Below, one piece after another: positions 61,388 to 64,000 of a stretch of 64,000 nt of DNA; within the stretch, counting starts at the first letter, position 1, and the number at the start of each line of letters is the position of its first letter. A program made the position numbers and the translations under genes. Source of the DNA: Cyathus striatus (lineage: Eukaryota; Basidiomycota; Agaricomycetes; Agaricales; Nidulariaceae); assembly GCA_025738555.1 (NCBI GenBank), contig JAOVFP010000022.1:1054001-1118000 (forward strand), in the 5' to 3' direction. The notes beneath the pieces are model-generated. The model was not told the origin of the DNA. It saw only the letters and a program-made list of their open reading frames with translations, and ran no database searches.

Positions 61388-64000
61388 TTGGGGTGATTGG
61401 GCTTCCCTCCCAGCGGTCTGGGCACACTCTCCAATTCATTTGGGATTGAATGCATGTGCTCTGGTTGCTTTTGTCACCAATCTCTGCTGGGTTTATAAAG
61501 CTGGTGCTGCCTGCAGGCCTCTCATTTTGCGATCCTCTTCCCAACCGTCATCCTCTGCTTTCCATGTTTCTCCTTTATCTGCTGTTGGTTTTCCATGGGT
61601 GGCTTGGTGTCTTGGTGATTGGTGTCTTGGTGAGTTTGATGTTTATGTGGTTGTTGTGCTTTTCGCTGACTATGTTGCTCCTTTGACAGTTTTTTCGTGG
61701 TGGGATTTCATTGTGTGATGGAGGCTGTGTGTGCGGGCATCTCATTTTGCAATCATCTTCCTGACCTCTGCTTTCCATGTTTCTCTTTTATCTGCTGTTG
61801 GTTTTCCATAGGTGGCTTGGTGTCTCAGTGAGTTTGATGTTTATGTGGTCATTGTGTTTTTTGCTCACCATGTGTTACAATAAAGTTCTGTTTGGGATGT
61901 TTATCATACAAGTCTGATATCATGTGATTTACAAGTTCAAAGAACAAGTAAATCAGTATCGAGTTCAAGTCTCTATTCACGAGCTCTTAAGTTGATTAGA
62001 CTTAAGTATGAGCGAAGTGAATGAATCAAAGTAAAGCTAGTTCGATTTAAGCTGAAGCTTGAGCTCTACAGCCCAAGCCACTACTGTTTAAATACAAATG
62101 AGTCGATACTAATAATAAGTAGAAATGTAACTAAATAAGTCAAGATGCTGTACATCGACTGCGCATTACTGCAGCACAGTAAGAAGAAAGAAAAGTGAAC
62201 TAAGTAAGGTAAAATGACTTGAGATGAGTCAGGAAGAAATGACAACTGTGTAAGTAAGAAGCCTTGTGTTTGGTATTAAAGATGATACCAAACAAGTCAA
62301 TGAAATGTAAAGAAATCAAGTGTAAATAGAAGAAAGTAAAGAAAATTGTAACACCATGTTGCTCCTTTGACAGTTTTTCATGGTGGGATTTCATTGTGTG
62401 ACAGAGGTCATTGTGTCATTTAGGGGGGTTGTGTGTAGGATGGCTCTTGCCCAGCAGTCTGGGTGTGGTCTCCAATTCAGTTGGCTCCATCACAAGTACT
62501 GTTTTCATTGTGCCTTGATTGAGTGAATTGGGGGCAAGTTTAAAAAGGTTTCGTGGGTATGGGGCCTCTCATTATTTTTTCTTTCTTCCCCTCACTACTT
62601 ATTCCTTTTCCCTTCCCCCTTTTGTGCCCACATGTGGGTGACCTTCTGTCTTGGTGTGCTCCATTTCCTCATGTATTCCATGCCTCTCCACTAAATGTTG
62701 TTTATTTGACAGAATTTGTGACACCAGCTTTGGCTATAGGTATGTGGAATGATGTCATACCCTTACAGGTGGTGGTGGCGGCATGCACTGGGGCATTGTT
62801 GCGATGGGCTCGATGTATATATAAGTATGGTAATACTCCTATGGGTGTTGGCAGTATTACAATAAATTATAACAGTGCATTTACTTGAATAATTCGAGGT
62901 TGAAGGTATTTAAATATTAGACAACAGTAAGTTTTCCAGCTTTTTGGTGCGATGAGTAGATAGCCTATATTATATACATGGTTAATAGTATTTACATGGG
63001 TGTTAAACTGAATTTGCAACAATACTACATATACATGTACTTGCATAATTCAGGAATTTGGACATGGAGAATGCAATAAACTAAATCATAAATCAGGCAA
63101 AAGCACAGTACACTATACACACATCTATACACAAACAGGTCATGGGTGGTCACAGGTAAGGGTGTCAGTAGGTAGGTAGGTATGGGTCAAGCTCACAAAA
63201 TCCATAATCTGTACATTAATTGATGATGCCCATGGGTGCTAGCAGGTATGGTGCATGTACTTGCTCAAATGTAAAACACATTGTTCTTAAAAAAATTCCT
63301 TCTCCACTTTGTAGTATGTACTTATTGATTTTAAATAATCACATGATTCTGTTCACATTTTCCTTTAGCCTGGGTTTATAATGCTGGTGTGGTATGTGGG
63401 TTTCTCATTTTGCACTCTTTTCTTGAATTCTAATTGTCTGCTTTCTCTGTCTCTCCTCTTCTTTCTGCTGCCATTTTCCCATGAGTGGCTTGGTGTATCA
63501 GTGAGTTTTATGTTTCTGTGTTCATTGTATTCTTCACTCATGATGTTGCTCTTACAGATTTTTTGTGGCTGGTATTCGTTGCATGGCAGAAGTTGTTGTG
63601 TAGTTTAAGGAGTTTGTGTATTGGGATGGCACTTTCCCTGAGTGTCCTCTTCACCCTGTCGTGTAGGGTTAGGAAAGTACATCAATCTCTTATCGTTTCC
63701 AGCATTCCTCTCGCCGGTGGCTGTCTGTTATGTGCTTCTTCCACTCCAATTCTTTTGCTCCACTCCCTTTCTCAATCGGTGTGTGGTGGGATGTGTGCCT
63801 CACATTTTTCATTCTCCTTCCTGCCTCTGGCTGTTTAATTTGCACCTTTCTCTTCTTCCTTCTGCTGTTGCTCTTTGTTTTGTGTGTGTGTTTGTCAGTG
63901 TGCTTCATCTTTCTATGTTAGTTGTGTTCTTGACTCACAATGGTGCTCTGCTGACAGTTGTTTGGGGGCTGGATTCCATTGTGTGGCACAGGCCATCGCA
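61388..64000. repeat. Degenerate TG-rich repeat modules
   Basis: A module of about 250 bp recurs at about 61491, 61740 (split by the LTR), 63371 and 63760. Shared words are CTCATTTTGC, CTTCC(T/C)..CCTCTGCTTTC, CTGCTGTTGGTTTTCCAT, GGTGGCTTGGTGT, GTGAGTTTGATGTTT, ATGTTGCTC.TTGACAG and GGGATTTCATTGTGTG. A second word, CCAGCAGTCTGGG with TCTCCAATTCA, occurs near 61395 and 62450. The open frames are Leu- and Val-rich by composition only, so I do not call genes. It may be part of a larger dispersed repeat running past the window edge. Confidence 0.6.
61873..62353. mobile_element. Solo LTR, 481 bp
   Basis: The element begins TGTTACAAT and ends ATTGTAACA, the inverted TG...CA ends of an LTR retrotransposon. 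CCATG flanks it on both sides (61868-61872 and 62354-62358), a 5-bp target duplication. Removing it rejoins the TG-rich module in register with its other copies (ATGTTGCTCCTTTGACAG). No internal coding region or second LTR is present, so it is a solo LTR left by recombination. Confidence 0.85.

Noticed and set aside
61440..63838. Leu/Val-rich plus-strand frames resembling membrane proteins
   Set aside because: The composition follows from TG-rich repeats; frames are not conserved between modules and no splice pattern links them.
1..64000. tRNA genes, rRNA or CRISPR arrays
   Set aside because: No cloverleaf-like B-box context, rRNA core sequence or regularly spaced identical repeats were found by eye; a tRNA scan was not possible.

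Overview
The window is nuclear DNA from a filamentous basidiomycete of the Agaricomycete type. The evidence is dense short GT-AG introns (about 50-65 nt), an 11-exon DUF6533 membrane-protein family, wax-synthase-like acyltransferases, F-box proteins, a fungal-type GATA iron regulator, an OTT_1508-like deaminase and Tnp2-type DNA transposon remains.

Layout. 0.9-8.9 kb: a decayed Tnp2 transposon neighbourhood, with a coiled-coil accessory ORF, a nine-site GGGGTCACC array, a broken F-box fragment lying inside the array, and a Tnp2 transposase with an in-frame stop. 9.4-11.0 kb: an intact F-box gene. 11.2-20.6 kb: four wax-synthase-like genes on the minus strand. Two are intact and sit in a 2.2-2.5 kb segmental duplication; two are pseudogenes broken by Trp-to-stop changes. 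21.4-37.0 kb: five plus-strand DUF6533 genes (one frameshifted) and one relic, interleaved with two damaged copies of a repeat-containing gene. 38.8-42.7 kb: a two-finger GATA factor of the SREA/Urbs1/Fep1 class, the repressor of siderophore and iron uptake. 42.8-49.4 kb: gene-poor, with a tandem repeat array of about 0.3 kb period. 49.5-51.5 kb: housekeeping genes eL37 and a MAPEG/MGST3-like enzyme. 52.0-53.0 kb: a 0.96 kb foldback element. 53.2-60.2 kb: two minus-strand DUF6533 genes flanking an OTT_1508-like deaminase. 60.4-64 kb: a second long inverted repeat, degenerate TG-rich repeats and a solo LTR with a 5-bp target duplication.

The most unusual signal is splicing. All seven DUF6533 paralogues need, at the same place, a coding exon of exactly two nucleotides (CT or TT) between two normal-length introns, followed later by a 10-nt exon in six of seven. 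The eL37 gene has a first coding exon that is only ATG, then a 7-nt and a 16-nt exon. These are deduced from reading frame and splice signals and need transcript confirmation. Recurrent Trp-to-stop changes (TGG to TGA or TAG) in duplicated genes, and several one-base homopolymer frameshifts, mark decay or assembly error.
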